DNA from: Kribbella sindirgiensis
GTDB lineage: Bacteria > Actinomycetota > Actinomycetes > Propionibacteriales > Kribbellaceae
Reading direction: 5' to 3'
Length of the DNA stretch: 64,000 nt
Assembly: GCF_004331435.1 (NCBI RefSeq)
Contig: NZ_SJKA01000003.1
Coordinates: 620,001 to 684,000 of the forward strand
Positions 41,886 through 50,975 of the stretch are shown piece after piece. The notes under the pieces were generated by a model. It searched no databases and had not been told where the DNA came from. It saw only the letters and a list, made by a program, of their open reading frames with translations. A program made the position numbers and the translations under genes. Within the stretch, counting starts at the first letter, position 1. Every line of letters starts with the position of its first letter.

Positions 41886-43886
41886 TCATCCTGATTCCCC
41901 CGTGGAACCCTCACTGGAGGACATTCCACCACCTGGGCGGAACCCCGGTACAGCGAGTGCCTCGATCACACCCGAAAGCTGGGTGAGCTCCTTGGTGATC
42001 TCATCACGGCGCTGGTTCAGCGCAGCGACCCTCGCCTCGGCGTCGGCGAGAAGTTTTCGGGCCTGGGCACGCAGGGTGTCGGCGTGCTCGCGGGCCTGGG
42101 CCTCGAGTTGCTGAGCCTCCGCGCGGGACTTGCGGATCAGCTCGTGCGACTGGCGCTGGGCCTCGGACAGGTCGTTGGCCGCGCGCTCCCGCAGTACCTG
42201 GGTGCTCTGCTGGGCCTCGGCCTCGCGGCGGTTGGCGCGCTCGATGATCTCCCGCGCGTCCTCGGCGGCCGAGCTCTTCAGCCGGTCGGCCCGGGCCTGT
42301 GCCTGGGCGGTGACCCGCTCGGCCTCCTGCTTGGCCGCGGCCAGCGTCGCCTCCGCCTGCTCGCCGGCCGAGTACAGCGTGGTCTCGGCCAGCTGGGTCA
42401 GCTCGGCGTTCTCCTTGGCGATCGCGTCCTGGGTCTGCTTGAGCCGGGTGGTCGACCGGCCGACCACGCGCCGCAGGTGCGCGCGCTTCTGCTTGAGCAG
42501 CTCGGCCGCGTCGACGGCGGCCTGGTCGCGGATCGCCTGTGCCTCGGACTCCGCGGCGCCGATCAGGTCGTCGACGGTCTTCTTGCTCCACAGCGTCTGC
42601 TTCTCGGCCTCGGCCATCGCTGCCTCGGCCGCCTTGTTCGCGTCCTCGACGATCCGCTGCGCCTCGCCCGCCGCCGTCCGGCGGTCCGCCTCGATCGAGT
42701 CCACGACCAGCTTGGCCTGGGCCCGGGCGTCCGCCATCAGCCGCTCGTTACCGGCCTCGGCCTCGGCCTTCCGCTCGGCGATCTCCGCGACCGCCTCGGC
42801 CCGCAGCTTGTCGATCTCCAGCGAGATCGCGGCCAGCTTGGCGCGCTCGGTCTCCTCGAGCTCCGCCGTACGGCGTTCCAGCTCCGTCCGGTTCTCGCCG
42901 CGCAGCCGCTCGATCTCCGCGTGGGCAGCGGCGATCTCGACGCGGGACCGCTCCCGGGCCGTCTCGACCTCGCGCTCGACCGCGGCCCGCAGCTCGCTCG
43001 CTTCGGACTCGGCGCGGGCGATCAGGTCTGCCTCGTTGCGGACGGCGGCCTGCGACACCAGCGCGGCCTGTTCGCCGGCGTCGGCGACCAGTTGCTGTGC
43101 CTCGCGGCTGGCCCGCTCGACCATCGCCTGGGCCGACTCGCGCGCCATCCGGGCGTCGTCGAGCAGTTCGTCGGCCTCGTCCTTCACCCGGCCCGCTTCG
43201 ACCTCTGCCGCCGCGACCCGCCGGTCCGCGGCCGCCTGTGACTCGACCCGCAGCTTCTCGGCGGCCGCCTCGCTCTCGACCCTGAGCCGCTCGGCCGTCG
43301 CCTCCGAATCCGCCCGGCGCTTGGCCACCTCCTCGGCGACCTCGGCGCGGAGCTGCTCGGCGGCGGACTCCGACTCAACCTTCAGCCGCTCCGCGAAAGC
43401 AGTCGCCTCGGACCGGACCCGCTCGGCCTCGGCCGTCGACTCGGCGGTCAGTTTTTCGGCAGCGGCGGCTGCGTCCCGGCGTACCCGCTCGGCTTCGGCG
43501 GTCGACTCGGAGCGCAGCCTGTCTGCCGTCTCCTCGGCCTCCGAGCGGACGCGCTCGGCCTCGGCCTCGGACTCGGTACGGAGTTGCTCGGCGGCCCGCT
43601 CGGCGTCGTTCAGCACCCGCTGGGCGGCCGTCATCGCGTCCGACCGAAGCTTCTTCGCGGCGGCCTCTGCGTCGGCCTTCAGGCGCTCGTTCGCGGCCCG
43701 GATCCGGCCGGCCTCGTCGCGGGCGAGATCGTTCTCGTGCTCGGCCTGTTCGCGGAGCGTGTCCGCGATCCGCTGCGCCCGCTCGAGCACTCCGCCCGCC
43801 TGCCGCACGCCAAAGGAACCGGTGTCGGCGACCGGTTCCTGGGTCAGCGGCAGACGCGGCGCGTCCATGCGACGAGATGATTCCAT
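41886..43886 (-). CDS. large coiled-coil polarity protein (Scy-like)
   Basis: A 666-residue protein, almost wholly coiled coil. Between about residues 70 and 210 a 22-residue unit recurs (AEAERVRSEAEETADRLRSEST and variants), a hendecad-type pattern unlike plain heptads. The C-terminus has NQRRDEITKELTQLSGVIEALAVPG. Streptomyces Scy organises tip growth with DivIVA and FilP; this protein is about half its length. The start at 43886 has AAGGGGG 7-8 nt upstream. The FilP-like gene follows 72 bp later in the same direction. Confidence 0.75.
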   Translation of the reverse strand: MESSRRMDAPRLPLTQEPVADTGSFGVRQAGGVLERAQRIADTLREQAEHENDLARDEAGRIRAANERLKADAEAAAKKLRSDAMTAAQRVLNDAERAAEQLRTESEAEAERVRSEAEETADRLRSESTAEAERVRRDAAAAAEKLTAESTAEAERVRSEATAFAERLKVESESAAEQLRAEVAEEVAKRRADSEATAERLRVESEAAAEKLRVESQAAADRRVAAAEVEAGRVKDEADELLDDARMARESAQAMVERASREAQQLVADAGEQAALVSQAAVRNEADLIARAESEASELRAAVEREVETARERSRVEIAAAHAEIERLRGENRTELERRTAELEETERAKLAAISLEIDKLRAEAVAEIAERKAEAEAGNERLMADARAQAKLVVDSIEADRRTAAGEAQRIVEDANKAAEAAMAEAEKQTLWSKKTVDDLIGAAESEAQAIRDQAAVDAAELLKQKRAHLRRVVGRSTTRLKQTQDAIAKENAELTQLAETTLYSAGEQAEATLAAAKQEAERVTAQAQARADRLKSSAAEDAREIIERANRREAEAQQSTQVLRERAANDLSEAQRQSHELIRKSRAEAQQLEAQAREHADTLRAQARKLLADAEARVAALNQRRDEITKELTQLSGVIEALAVPGFRPGGGMSSSEGSTGESG

Positions 43887-44156
43887 CCTCGGCCCCCTTT
43901 CCGACAGTCCGGGTCCGAACAGCGTGGTCACAGGGTTACAACGCGGCAGACAGGCGGTAAGTAACTGCTTCCTCAGCAGTCGCGCGATCTTCCCATCGAT
44001 CCGTAGGCGGACGGAAGCCGTCTCCGTACCGAAGTGATCACGCTCCGCAGGACGATACGACCAATCAGTAGCCTTCGCATAAATCAGGCGTGTTTCCGGT
44101 ACGCCGAGCAGCGTCGCAGTACTCCACCGGCCTGGACCGGTTCCCGGCCGAACACG
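43887..44156. other. intergenic region upstream of the Scy-like gene
   Basis: About 270 bp without a convincing gene. It must carry the leftward promoter of the coiled-coil pair; AT-rich patches at 44030-44095 are the best candidates, but I cannot fix the boxes. Confidence 0.35.
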
Positions 44157-44194
44157 CGAGCGCCCGCCGGCCCCGGAGGGTCGACGGGCGCTCG
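44157..44194 (-). terminator. hairpin after the CU044-type gene
   Basis: CGAGCGCCCG (44157-44166) pairs with CGGGCGCTCG (44185-44194), just after the stop at 44217 on the leftward strand. Confidence 0.6.
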
Positions 44195-44216
44195 AGGCAC
44201 GCAGAACGAAGTCAGC

Positions 44217-45338
44217 TCACTTGATGGCGGCGGGTGGTGCTTCCGGGGTGGCGTCGGTCCAGCCGGAGAGCAGGATCGTGCTGTCGCCGTTCTTTCCGCC
44301 GGTGTGGCTGCTGCTCAGGAGTTTGCCGGTCTTCGGGTCGACGATCAGCCGGAGCTTCAGCTGGTACGCCGGGAAGGAGAACCCGACCGCCGTACCGGTC
44401 CGGCCGCTCAGGTCCGTGACGTTCGGCTGGACCGTGGCGCCCGGCAGCCCCGCCAGGAGCCGGAACGCGGCTCCGCGGACCTTCGGCAGTGCCGGGGTAT
44501 CACTGAGCAGGCCGGCCGAGAGCTGCGCGAGAGCCGCCGCCTCGGTGGCGTCAGGAGCGGTCGCCGCCTTCACCTCGAGCAGCCGGGTCCGCAGCTGTGC
44601 GGGGTCGGCCGGCAGCGCCAGCACGTCTTGCAGGGTGCCGTTGATCCCCAGGGCGGTGTAGCGGTCCGCGTCGTCCTTCAGCTCGAGGAAGGTGGCCTTT
44701 CCCGGCTTCGACGAGATGACCTGGTCGTGCTTGGTCGAGGTGTCGGTCGGACCGGCGTTCCAGCTCGCCGGCGCTCCCGCCTTGCGCCACGCCGCTTCGT
44801 CGGCCGCCGTGGCCGGATGCGCACCCAGCGAGCGGGTACCGAGCCAGGCGGTGCCGCCCTTCAGGCCGGTCCAGCTCTCGGTCACCGTCAGCTCACGCAG
44901 TTTGTAGCCGCCCGGACCGGCCGGGATCGACCCACAGCAGACGATCTTGCCGTCGGCCATGACGGTCCACTCCCGGCTCTGGACCTTCCGGACCCGGAAG
45001 TACTTGCCGGTCGTCGGTTCGGCCTTCTCCTCGTGGGCCGCCGCGACCAACAGCACCTCACCGGCCGACATCGTCACAGAGCCGGTCGCAGGGCCGGTCG
45101 CGGGCGGCGCCGAGACCGCGGAGTCCGAGCCGCCGGAGTGCGCACCGGGTGCGAACGCCAGCGGCACCGCGAGGGCACCGACGACGACAGCCGCGGCGAC
45201 CGTGGTGAGGCCGGCGCCGGCGAACCGGCGACGACGGGCGGCCCGGCGGCCGCGGCTGAGATCGGCCGCGACGTCGTCGTCGGTGACCACCGGGTCGGTG
45301 CCGGCCGCGCGCTCGAGAAGACTCTTCAGATCAGTCAT
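44217..45338 (-). CDS. CU044_5270-type membrane protein, putative sigma partner
   Basis: A 373-residue protein with cytoplasmic N-terminus MTDLKSLLERAAGTDPVVTDDDVAADLSRGRRAARRRR, one transmembrane helix (about 42-65), and a large extracytoplasmic domain with FRVRKVQSREWTV, WTGLKGGTAWLGTRSL, RLLAGLPGATVQPNVTDLSGRTG and a C-terminal LIVDPKTGKLL. This pattern matches the CU044_5270 family found after SigE-type sigma genes. An anti-sigma or sensor role is inferred. Its start overlaps the sigma stop as ATGA. Confidence 0.8.
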   Translation of the reverse strand: MTDLKSLLERAAGTDPVVTDDDVAADLSRGRRAARRRRFAGAGLTTVAAAVVVGALAVPLAFAPGAHSGGSDSAVSAPPATGPATGSVTMSAGEVLLVAAAHEEKAEPTTGKYFRVRKVQSREWTVMADGKIVCCGSIPAGPGGYKLRELTVTESWTGLKGGTAWLGTRSLGAHPATAADEAAWRKAGAPASWNAGPTDTSTKHDQVISSKPGKATFLELKDDADRYTALGINGTLQDVLALPADPAQLRTRLLEVKAATAPDATEAAALAQLSAGLLSDTPALPKVRGAAFRLLAGLPGATVQPNVTDLSGRTGTAVGFSFPAYQLKLRLIVDPKTGKLLSSSHTGGKNGDSTILLSGWTDATPEAPPAAIK

Positions 45339-45850
45339 CGCACATGCTCCAGTGTGTTCAGGGGTTCGCCGATGAGGTCGCGCAGCTTGTCCAGCCCACG
45401 AGCGGTCTGGCTCTTGACGGTGCCCTGGCTGCTGCCCATCAGCTCGGCGGCAGCGGCCACGTCCAGATCGCAGAAGTACCGCAGGACGACAGCGGCCCGT
45501 TGACGCCTGGGCAGCTGCTCGAGCGCGGCCAGCACGGTCAGCCGGTCCTCCGGTCCGGAGCCGGTCTGCTGCCCGGGCTCGGAGACCTCGTCGGTCAACG
45601 TCTCGCGATGACGCCAGAACCGGCGCTTCTCGTCCAGGAACACGTTGATCAGGATCTTGTCGGCGTACCGCGCCGCTCCGACCTCGGGCCTGACCGCACC
45701 CCACTTCACGTAGAGCTTGGTCAACGCGGTCTGCACCAGATCCTCGGCCCAGTGCGCGTCCCCACTGGTCAGCAGACGCGCCATCCGCATCATCCGCCCG
45801 CGGTGGGCACTCACGTAGTCGGTGAAGTCCTGATCTCGGTTGCTCGCCAC
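45335..45850 (-). CDS. SigE-family ECF RNA polymerase sigma factor
   Basis: A 171-residue sigma factor: region 2 is FTDYVSAHRGRMMRMARLLTSGDAHWAEDLVQTALTKLYVKW, region 4 is LPRRQRAAVVLRYFCDLDVAAAAELMGSSQGTVKSQTARGLDKL. It is paralogous to the sigma at 15678-16184 and has the same coupled membrane gene. The GTG at 45850 has GGAGGA close upstream. Target promoters unknown. Confidence 0.9.
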   Translation of the reverse strand: MASNRDQDFTDYVSAHRGRMMRMARLLTSGDAHWAEDLVQTALTKLYVKWGAVRPEVGAARYADKILINVFLDEKRRFWRHRETLTDEVSEPGQQTGSGPEDRLTVLAALEQLPRRQRAAVVLRYFCDLDVAAAAELMGSSQGTVKSQTARGLDKLRDLIGEPLNTLEHVR

Positions 45851-45943
45851 GCGTCCTCCGGTCCTGGTTGGGCGCTTCCTCACCGTTAAGTACCGGGTGA
45901 GGCGAGCACCCGGTTGCATCCCCGGGACCTGCCCGACGTAGGA

Positions 45944-45980
45944 CGAGGGCCCCGCGGACACGATGTCCGCGGGGCCCTCG
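45944..45980. terminator. strong hairpin terminator after clpC
   Basis: CGAGGGCCCCGCGGACA (45944-45960) pairs perfectly with TGTCCGCGGGGCCCTCG (45964-45980), loop CGA. It ends clpC transcription leftward. Confidence 0.9.
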
Positions 45981-45995
45981 CTGTCAGCTACTGGC

Positions 45996-48542
45996 TCAGC
46001 TGTCCTGCAGACCGGAGCTGCCGGTCGTGCCACCGGTGGTGAGGTCGGTGAGCTCCAGGTCGGAGGCCGTCGACTTCTGGTTACCGGTGAAGGTGAAGTA
46101 CTCGGGCAGTCCGTCGCCGTCGACCGTGCCTTCCGGTGCCGCGTCGACCAGGACGATCTGGCCGGGGCGCAGTTCCCCGAACAGGATCTTCTCGGCCAGC
46201 ACGTCCTCGATGTCGCGCTGTAGTGCGCGGCGGAGCGGACGGGCACCCAGGACCGGGTCGAAGCCACGCTTCGCGGCGAGTTCCTTCGCCGCCGGCGTGA
46301 GCTCGATGCCCATGTCCTTGTCCTTCAGCCGCAGCTCGATCTGGGCCACCATCAGGTCCACGATCCGGACGATGTCCTCCATCGTGTGCTGGTGGAAGAC
46401 CACGATCTCGTCGACGCGGTTGAGGAACTCCGGCCGGAAGTGCTGCTTCAGCTCCTCGGTGACCTTCGCCTTCATCTTCTCGTACGACGACGTGGTGTCG
46501 CTCGCCTGCGAGAAGCCCAGGGAGACCGCCTTGGCGATGTCCTTCGTACCGAGGTTCGTGGTCATGATGATCACGGTGTTCTTGAAGTCGACCACGCGGC
46601 CCTGGGCGTCGGTCAGACGACCCTCGTCCAGGATCTGCAGCAGCGAGTTGAAGATGTCCGGGTGGGCCTTCTCCACCTCGTCGAACAGCACGACGCTGAA
46701 CGGCTTGCGGCGCACCTTCTCGGTCAGCTGGCCGCCCTCTTCGTAGCCGACGTACCCAGGAGGCGAACCGAACAGCCGGGAAGCGGTGTGCTTCTCCGAG
46801 TACTCCGACATGTCGAGGCTGATCAGCGCGTGCTCGTCGCCGAACAGGAACTCGGTCAGCGCCTTGGACAGCTCGGTCTTACCGACACCGGACGGGCCGG
46901 CGAAGATGAACGAGCCGCTCGGGCGGCGCGGGTCCTTCAGGCCGGCGCGAGTACGCCGGATCGAGCGGGACAGCGCCTTGACCGCGTCGACCTGGCCGAC
47001 GTACCGCTTGGCCAGCTCCTTCTCCATGTCGAGCAGCCGCGAGGACTCCTCCTCGGTCAGCTTGAAGACGGGGATCCCGGTCGCGGTGCTCAGCACCTCG
47101 GCGATCAGCTCCTCGTCGACCTCGGCGACGACGTCCATGTCGCCGGCCTTCCACTGCTTCTCACGCTCGGACTTCGCGTTGATCAGCTTCTTCTCGTCGT
47201 CCCGCAGCCGGGCGGCGCGCTCGAAGTCCTGCGCGTCGATCGCCGACTCCTTCTCCCGGCGCACGGTCGCGATCTTCTCGTCGAACTCGCGCAGGTCCGG
47301 CGGAGCCGTCATCCGGCGGATCCGTAGCCGGGCCCCGGCCTCGTCGATCAGGTCGATCGCCTTGTCCGGCAGGAACCGGTCCGAGATGTACCGGTCGGCC
47401 ATCTGCGCGGCGTTCACCAGCGCGGCGTCGGTGATGGTCACCCGGTGGTGCGCCTCGTACCGGTCGCGGAGGCCCTTGAGGATCTCGATCGTGTGCGCGA
47501 TCGAGGGCTCGGCCACCTGGATCGGCTGGAAGCGGCGCTCCAGCGCGGCGTCCTTCTCGACGTACTTGCGGTACTCGTCGAGGGTGGTGGCGCCGATCGT
47601 CTGCAGCTCGCCACGGGCCAGCATCGGCTTCAGGATGCTCGCCGCGTCGATCGCGCCCTCGGCCGCACCGGCCCCGACGAGGGTGTGGATCTCGTCGATG
47701 AACAGCACGATGTCGCCGCGGGTGCGGATCTCCTTGAGCACCTTCTTCAGGCGTTCCTCGAAATCACCGCGGTAGCGCGAACCGGCCACCAGGGCGCCCA
47801 GGTCGAGAGAGTAGATCTGCTTGTCCTTCAGCGTCTCCGGGACGTCACCACGGACGATCTGCTGGGCCAGACCTTCCACGATGGCGGTCTTGCCGACACC
47901 CGGCTCACCGATCAGGACAGGGTTGTTCTTGGTCCGCCGGGACAGCACCTGCATGACCCGCTCGATCTCGGTCTCGCGCCCGATCACCGGGTCGAGCTTC
48001 GCCTCACGAGCGGACTGGGTGTAGTTCCGGCCGAACTGGTCGAGCACCAGGGAGCTGCTGGGTGCACCCTCCGGGGCCGTGCCCTGCGGCGACGACTCCT
48101 TGCCCTGGTATCCGCTCAGCAGCTGGATGACCTGCTGCCGGACCTTGTTCAGGTCCGCACCGAGCTTGACCAGGACCTGCGCTGCGACACCCTCACCCTC
48201 GCGGATGAGGCCGAGCAGGATGTGCTCGGTGCCGATGTAGTTGTGGCCCAGTTGCAGGGCCTCGCGCAGGGAGAGCTCCAGCACCTTCTTGGCGCGGGGA
48301 GTGAACGGGATGTGCCCGCTCGGTGCCTGCTGCCCCTGGCCGATGATCTCCTCGACCTGGGAACGGACGGCTTCGAGCGAGATACCCAGGCTCTCGAGAG
48401 CCTTGGCGGCGACCCCTTCACCCTCGTGGATCAGGCCGAGCAGGATGTGCTCGGTCCCGATGTAGTTGTGACTGAGCATCCTGGCTTCTTCCTGTGCCAG
48501 GACGACTACCCGACGGGCGCGGTCCGTAAATCGTTCAAACAT
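45996..48542 (-). CDS. clpC: ATP-dependent Clp protease ATPase subunit ClpC
   Basis: An 848-residue AAA+ unfoldase that feeds proteins to ClpP. It has two ClpN repeats ([20 protein letters not shown] and [20 protein letters not shown]), the first AAA module with Walker [10 protein letters not shown], a UVR motif ([21 protein letters not shown]), and the second AAA module with GPSGVGKTE and the GYVG pore loop region ([11 protein letters not shown]). The start at 48542 (MFERFTDR) is the family start, with AAGGAG 10 nt upstream. Lsr2 and LysS are next, a conserved actinobacterial order. Confidence 0.97.
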   Translation of the reverse strand: MFERFTDRARRVVVLAQEEARMLSHNYIGTEHILLGLIHEGEGVAAKALESLGISLEAVRSQVEEIIGQGQQAPSGHIPFTPRAKKVLELSLREALQLGHNYIGTEHILLGLIREGEGVAAQVLVKLGADLNKVRQQVIQLLSGYQGKESSPQGTAPEGAPSSSLVLDQFGRNYTQSAREAKLDPVIGRETEIERVMQVLSRRTKNNPVLIGEPGVGKTAIVEGLAQQIVRGDVPETLKDKQIYSLDLGALVAGSRYRGDFEERLKKVLKEIRTRGDIVLFIDEIHTLVGAGAAEGAIDAASILKPMLARGELQTIGATTLDEYRKYVEKDAALERRFQPIQVAEPSIAHTIEILKGLRDRYEAHHRVTITDAALVNAAQMADRYISDRFLPDKAIDLIDEAGARLRIRRMTAPPDLREFDEKIATVRREKESAIDAQDFERAARLRDDEKKLINAKSEREKQWKAGDMDVVAEVDEELIAEVLSTATGIPVFKLTEEESSRLLDMEKELAKRYVGQVDAVKALSRSIRRTRAGLKDPRRPSGSFIFAGPSGVGKTELSKALTEFLFGDEHALISLDMSEYSEKHTASRLFGSPPGYVGYEEGGQLTEKVRRKPFSVVLFDEVEKAHPDIFNSLLQILDEGRLTDAQGRVVDFKNTVIIMTTNLGTKDIAKAVSLGFSQASDTTSSYEKMKAKVTEELKQHFRPEFLNRVDEIVVFHQHTMEDIVRIVDLMVAQIELRLKDKDMGIELTPAAKELAAKRGFDPVLGARPLRRALQRDIEDVLAEKILFGELRPGQIVLVDAAPEGTVDGDGLPEYFTFTGNQKSTASDLELTDLTTGGTTGSSGLQDS

Positions 48543-48833
48543 CGCCAAAGCGCTCCTTGCCTCAGAGGAGTCGGACGTGCCGTGTTGGCCGACCCCCGTA
48601 CCTGCATGCTAGTCCCCGACACCGACAGGCTCGCTCTCGGCGAACACCCGATCACTCGTCCATCGGCCGTCCGGGCGGCATCACAAGGGAACAACCGCAC
48701 TGGTAACCAGCGTGTTCCCGGTGCACCGCGATCCGACAGCGTGTTCGCCACCAGCGAATTCCCAGAACTGCCTGCCCGGTCAGCCATCGCCGCGACACGC
48801 CCGGTCCCACTCTGTGAAACAACCGGAATGCGG
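48543..48833. other. clpC upstream region
   Basis: About 290 bp without a gene. It should carry the clpC promoter. I see no ClgR-type palindrome I can vouch for. Short ORFs here are shadow frames. Confidence 0.35.
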
Positions 48834-48867
48834 ACGGTCCCGGCACCCGCATCGGGGTGCCGGGACC
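48834..48867 (-). terminator. hairpin terminator after lsr2
   Basis: CGGTCCCGGCACCC (48834-48847) pairs perfectly with GGGTGCCGGGACCG (48854-48867), 14 bp with a 6-nt loop, 16 bp after the lsr2 stop. Confidence 0.85.
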
Positions 48868-48882
48868 GGCGACAGCTGAAAA

Positions 48883-49212
48883 CTACTTCGCGTCGTTGTA
48901 CGCCGCGCGCACCTCGGCGGAGATCCGGCCGCGCTCGCTGACCTCGTAGCCGTTCTCCTTGGCCCAGGCCCGGATGTCCGCGGAGTCCGAGGCCGACCGG
49001 CCGCGGCCGCGCGCCCGGCCCGCCGCACCCCGGCGGCCGGCCACCCGGCGACCCGAGCCGACGTACGCGGCGAGGGCGTCGCGCAGTTTCGCGGCGTTCT
49101 TCTTGGACAGGTCGATCTCGTACGTCGTTCCGTCCAGCCCGAATGTGACGGTCTCGTCGGCCTTACCACCGTCGAGATCGTCCTCGAGAACCACCTGCAC
49201 CCTTTGCGCCAT
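48883..49212 (-). CDS. lsr2: Lsr2-family nucleoid-associated protein
   Basis: A 109-residue xenogeneic silencer. The N-terminal dimerisation domain (MAQRVQVVLEDDLDGGKADETVTFGLDGTTYEIDLSKKNAAKL) is followed by a basic linker and the AT-rich DNA-binding domain (IRAWAKENGYEVSERGRISAEVRAAY) with the RGR AT-hook-like motif. It bridges and silences AT-rich DNA. The start at 49212 (MAQRVQV) is the family start, with GAAAGG upstream. Confidence 0.95.
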   Translation of the reverse strand: MAQRVQVVLEDDLDGGKADETVTFGLDGTTYEIDLSKKNAAKLRDALAAYVGSGRRVAGRRGAAGRARGRGRSASDSADIRAWAKENGYEVSERGRISAEVRAAYNDAK

Positions 49213-49267
49213 CGATGACAACCTTTCCGCGCCCGCCATCGGGCACAATCCCCCTGCTGAATTGTTA

Positions 49268-49298
49268 GCACCTGATTTGTACCGCACAAACCAGGCAC
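49268..49298. promoter_or_regulatory. imperfect AT-rich inverted repeat upstream of lsr2
   Basis: GCACCTGATTTGT (49268-49280) and ACAAACCAGGCAC (49286-49298) match at 10 of 13 positions. It lies 56-86 bp upstream of the lsr2 start in an AT-rich patch, and could be an autoregulatory site (inference). Confidence 0.35.
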
Positions 49299-49339
49299 TT
49301 GTCATTCATCGACGCTGTGCAGTCATGGTGACCTTGAGT

Positions 49340-49375
49340 ATTCATCCGGTTCGAACCGGGCGGTCCGGAATGAAT
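49340..49375. repeat. structured inverted repeat between lsr2 and lysS
   Basis: ATTCATCCGG (49340-49349) pairs with CCGGAATGAAT (49365-49375) apart from one extra base, enclosing CCGGTTCGAACCGG-type inner symmetry. It may act as the lysS terminator. Confidence 0.45.
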
Positions 49376-49441
49376 TCGGCCCCTGGATTTGCGAAGGCCG
49401 TCCGTTGTGCTATGCAACGACCCTGTGTCTGGATTCGAAAA

Positions 49442-50962
49442 TCACTCCGGACGCAGCAACGGGAAGAGAATCGTCTCCCGGATACCGGTCCCGGTGAGCA
49501 ACATCACCAAGCGGTCCAGGCCCATCCCCATGCCACCGGCCGGCGGCATCCCGAATTCCATCGCGCGCAGGAAGTCCTCGTCCAGATCCATCGCCTCCGG
49601 GTCGCCGGCCGCGGCCAGCAACGACTGCTCCACCAGGCGATCCCGCTGGATCACCGGGTCGTTCAGCTCCGAGTAGGCGACCCCGAGCTCGACGCCGTTG
49701 AGGAACAGGTCCCAGGCCTCGACCAGCCCCGGAATTTCCCGGTGCGGCTTCGCCAGCGGCCGCGCCGACTCCGGATAGTCGCGAACAAAGGTGGGCTGGA
49801 TCAGGGTGTGCTCGCAGAGCTTCTCGAACAAGTCGACGGCGATCTCACCGGCATTCCGGTCGGGCTGCAGCTCGACCCCGTGCTGCTCGGCCAACTTCAG
49901 CAGCCTGGCCAGGTCGGTGGTCGCGTCGACACTCTCACCGACCGCTTCCGAGAGCAGCCCGAAAAGCGTCGCGTGCTGGAACGGCTGCTCGATGTCGATG
50001 GTCGAACCGTCGCGCCCGGTGATCGTCGTACGACCGATCGCACGGCCCGCGTTCCTGATCAGCTCCTGGATCAGCTCGGCCATCGTGTCGTAATCGCCGT
50101 ACGCCTCGTAGGCCTCGATCATCGAGAATTCCGCCGAGTGGGTGGAGTCCAGCCCCTCGTTACGGAACGTGCGGCCGATCTCGTACACCCGGTCGACGCC
50201 GCCGATCATCGCGCGCTTCAGGTCGAGCTCGAGCGCGATCCGGAGCTTCATCTCCTGGTCGAACGCGTTCAAGTGGGTCGAGAACGGCCGAGCCGCCGCG
50301 CCGCCGTTGGTCAGCTGCAGCACCGGCGTCTCGACCTCGACGAAGCCGCGCCCGTCGTACGTCGCGCGCAGCGCCTTCAGGACGGCTGCCTTCGCGCGGA
50401 CCATCTCGCGGGCCTCGGGACGCACGATCAGGTCGACGTACCGCATCCGTACGCGGGCCTCTTCGCTGAGCGGCTTGTGCTCGTTCGGGAGCGGGCGGAG
50501 CGTCTTCGCGGCCATCTGCCACGCGGTCGCCTGCACGGACAGCTCACCGCGGCGGCTGGTGATCACCTCGCCCTGGACGGACAGCAGGTCGCCGATGTCG
50601 ACGAGCCCCTTGAACCGGGCCAGCTCCTCCTCGCCGAGGTCGGCGAGCGAGAACATCACCTGCAGCTCGGTCCCGTCCCCCTCGCGGAGCCGGACGAAGC
50701 AGAGCTTGCCGGTGTTGCGCAGGAAGATCACCCGGCCGGCCACCGAGACCTGCTCGCCGGTCCGGGTGTCGGGCTCCAGGTCCTGGGCGTCGTACGTCGC
50801 CCGGAGGTCCTTGAGCAGGTGCGTCCGGGGCACCGAGATCGGGTACGGCGGTACTCCTTCCGCCAGCAGGCGGTCACGCTTCTCCCGGCGAACCCGCATC
50901 TGCTCGGGCAGGTCGTCCTGCCCGCTGTCGGGGTTCACCGGGTCCACGTGTGCATCAGTCAT
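49442..50962 (-). CDS. lysS: lysyl-tRNA synthetase, class II
   Basis: A 506-residue class II enzyme. The N-terminal OB-fold anticodon domain (VSVAGRVIFLRNTGKLCFVRLREGDG) is followed by motif 1, motif 2 (VYEIGRTFRNEGLDSTHSAEFSMIEAYEAY) and motif 3 (GMGMGLDRLVMLLTG). Length and motifs are normal. A TAGCCT -10 box ends 7 nt before the ATG, implying a leaderless mRNA. Confidence 0.97.
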   Translation of the reverse strand: MTDAHVDPVNPDSGQDDLPEQMRVRREKRDRLLAEGVPPYPISVPRTHLLKDLRATYDAQDLEPDTRTGEQVSVAGRVIFLRNTGKLCFVRLREGDGTELQVMFSLADLGEEELARFKGLVDIGDLLSVQGEVITSRRGELSVQATAWQMAAKTLRPLPNEHKPLSEEARVRMRYVDLIVRPEAREMVRAKAAVLKALRATYDGRGFVEVETPVLQLTNGGAAARPFSTHLNAFDQEMKLRIALELDLKRAMIGGVDRVYEIGRTFRNEGLDSTHSAEFSMIEAYEAYGDYDTMAELIQELIRNAGRAIGRTTITGRDGSTIDIEQPFQHATLFGLLSEAVGESVDATTDLARLLKLAEQHGVELQPDRNAGEIAVDLFEKLCEHTLIQPTFVRDYPESARPLAKPHREIPGLVEAWDLFLNGVELGVAYSELNDPVIQRDRLVEQSLLAAAGDPEAMDLDEDFLRAMEFGMPPAGGMGMGLDRLVMLLTGTGIRETILFPLLRPE

Positions 50963-50969
50963 AGCCCAA

Positions 50970-50975
50970 AGGCTA
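50970..50975 (-). promoter_or_regulatory. -10 box for leaderless lysS
   Basis: TAGCCT on the minus strand ends 7 nt before the ATG at 50962. It overlaps the stop region of the upstream MFS gene. Confidence 0.45.

Noticed and set aside
41886..43886. Coiled-coil protein considered as an SMC-like ATPase
   Set aside because: There is no Walker A or hinge domain; it is coiled coil over nearly its whole length.
49340..49375. GGTTCGAACC looked like a tRNA T-arm
   Set aside because: No acceptor, D or anticodon stem can be built around it; the sequence is part of a larger inverted repeat.
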